Positions 4,824 to 5,020 of a DNA stretch of 5,020 bases are shown here, piece after piece. The notes beneath the pieces are model-generated. The model did no database searches, had not been told where the DNA came from, and worked only from the letters and a program-made list of their open reading frames with translations. The translations under genes were made by a program, and so were the position numbers. How positions within the stretch are numbered: the stretch's first letter is position 1; each line of letters begins with the position of its first letter. The stretch covers positions 1 to 5,020 of the forward strand of contig CAJKZK010000114.1 of NCBI GenBank assembly GCA_905204225.1. Reading direction: 5' to 3'. The stretch comes from an uncultured Bacillota bacterium (GTDB lineage Bacteria; Bacillota_I; Bacilli_A; RFN20; CAG-449).

Positions 4824-5020
4824 GTAAATATGATGATATTATTAATTTACCTCATCATGTTTCGAAAAATCATAAACAAATGTTAAGAATCAATAGAGCA
4901 GCTCAATTTGCGCCTTTTTCAGCATTAACAGGGTATGAAGAAGCTATTAATGAAACTAAAAGAATAGTAGAAGAAAAAAAGATTATTTCTAATCAAATAA
5001 AACAAGAAATTAATGATAAA
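4820..5020 (+). CDS. YolD-like protein, 5' part only (cut by window end)
   Basis: The ATG overlaps the polymerase TGA in an ATGA junction, so the two are translationally coupled. The first 67 codons are open to the window end; the rest is outside. The N-terminus runs MSKYDDIINLPHHVSKNH, then RAAQFAPFSALTGYEEAI at 26-43, then a Lys/Glu-rich, probably helical stretch. The DIINLPHHVS and RAAQFAPFSALTGYE segments are features I associate with small proteins encoded beside Y-family polymerases in Firmicutes, assigned to the YolD-like family. In B. subtilis yolD lies next to uvrX, and YolD-like proteins are thought to be accessory to the polymerase, perhaps as UmuD counterparts; the biochemical role is not established. 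Family assignment rests on neighbourhood and N-terminal motif only. Confidence 0.7.
   Translation, partial: MSKYDDIINLPHHVSKNHKQMLRINRAAQFAPFSALTGYEEAINETKRIVEEKKIISNQIKQEINDK

Noticed and set aside
4820..5020. Mycoplasma code (TGA as Trp), which would fuse polymerase and YolD-like gene
   Set aside because: The polymerase ends in its usual-looking tail at that TGA, a good ribosome site and ATG sit there for the next gene, and Trp is encoded by TGG throughout.

Overview
The window is very AT-rich DNA whose third codon positions are mostly A or T. It most likely comes from a low-GC anaerobic Firmicute of the gut type, such as an Erysipelotrichia/Coprobacillus-like or clostridial lineage; this placement is inference from gene content. 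Supporting points are AGGAGG-type ribosome sites, a type III pantothenate kinase beside an ECF transporter S component, a two-iron superoxide reductase, and a Firmicute UvrX-like Y-family polymerase followed by a YolD-like gene. TGA acts as a stop at 4821-4823 and Trp is written TGG, so this is the standard bacterial code and not the Mycoplasma code. Bases 1-20 match the end of the Illumina TruSeq read-2 adapter. They should be treated as contamination, and the contig really begins at about base 21.

Layout: (1) 59-1204 (+) is a complete iron-dependent lactaldehyde reductase/1,2-propanediol oxidoreductase (FucO). It ends at a strong bidirectional terminator (1224-1254) shared with the converging operon. 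(2) 2605-1265 (-) is a two-gene operon with 3 bases between the genes: coaX (type III pantothenate kinase) and an ECF S component that is probably the pantothenate-specific one. Together they would import pantothenate and commit it to coenzyme A synthesis. (3) 2606-2900 is a divergent intergenic region dense in signals. It holds an inverted repeat over a coaX promoter candidate, a 13-codon ORF with a strong ribosome site on the minus strand, and two plus-strand hairpins around a CU-rich segment. The second hairpin is terminator-like but has no sense gene before it. Next come a TTGACA promoter and a perfect 15-base PerR-like palindrome. (4) 2901-3269 (+) is desulfoferrodoxin with all expected iron ligands, closed by a strong terminator. 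(5) 3339-4823 (+) is a Y-family translesion polymerase whose ATG directly follows the terminator T-run and has no Shine-Dalgarno. It overlaps by 4 bases a YolD-like gene (4820 to the window end, cut off).

The themes are anaerobic fermentation (FucO), CoA supply (coaX and transporter), superoxide defence (desulfoferrodoxin with a likely PerR site) and mutagenic DNA damage tolerance (polymerase and YolD-like). No mobile element, CRISPR array, tRNA or rRNA was seen. The most interesting parts are the 2606-2900 intergenic region and the odd expression signals of the polymerase gene.
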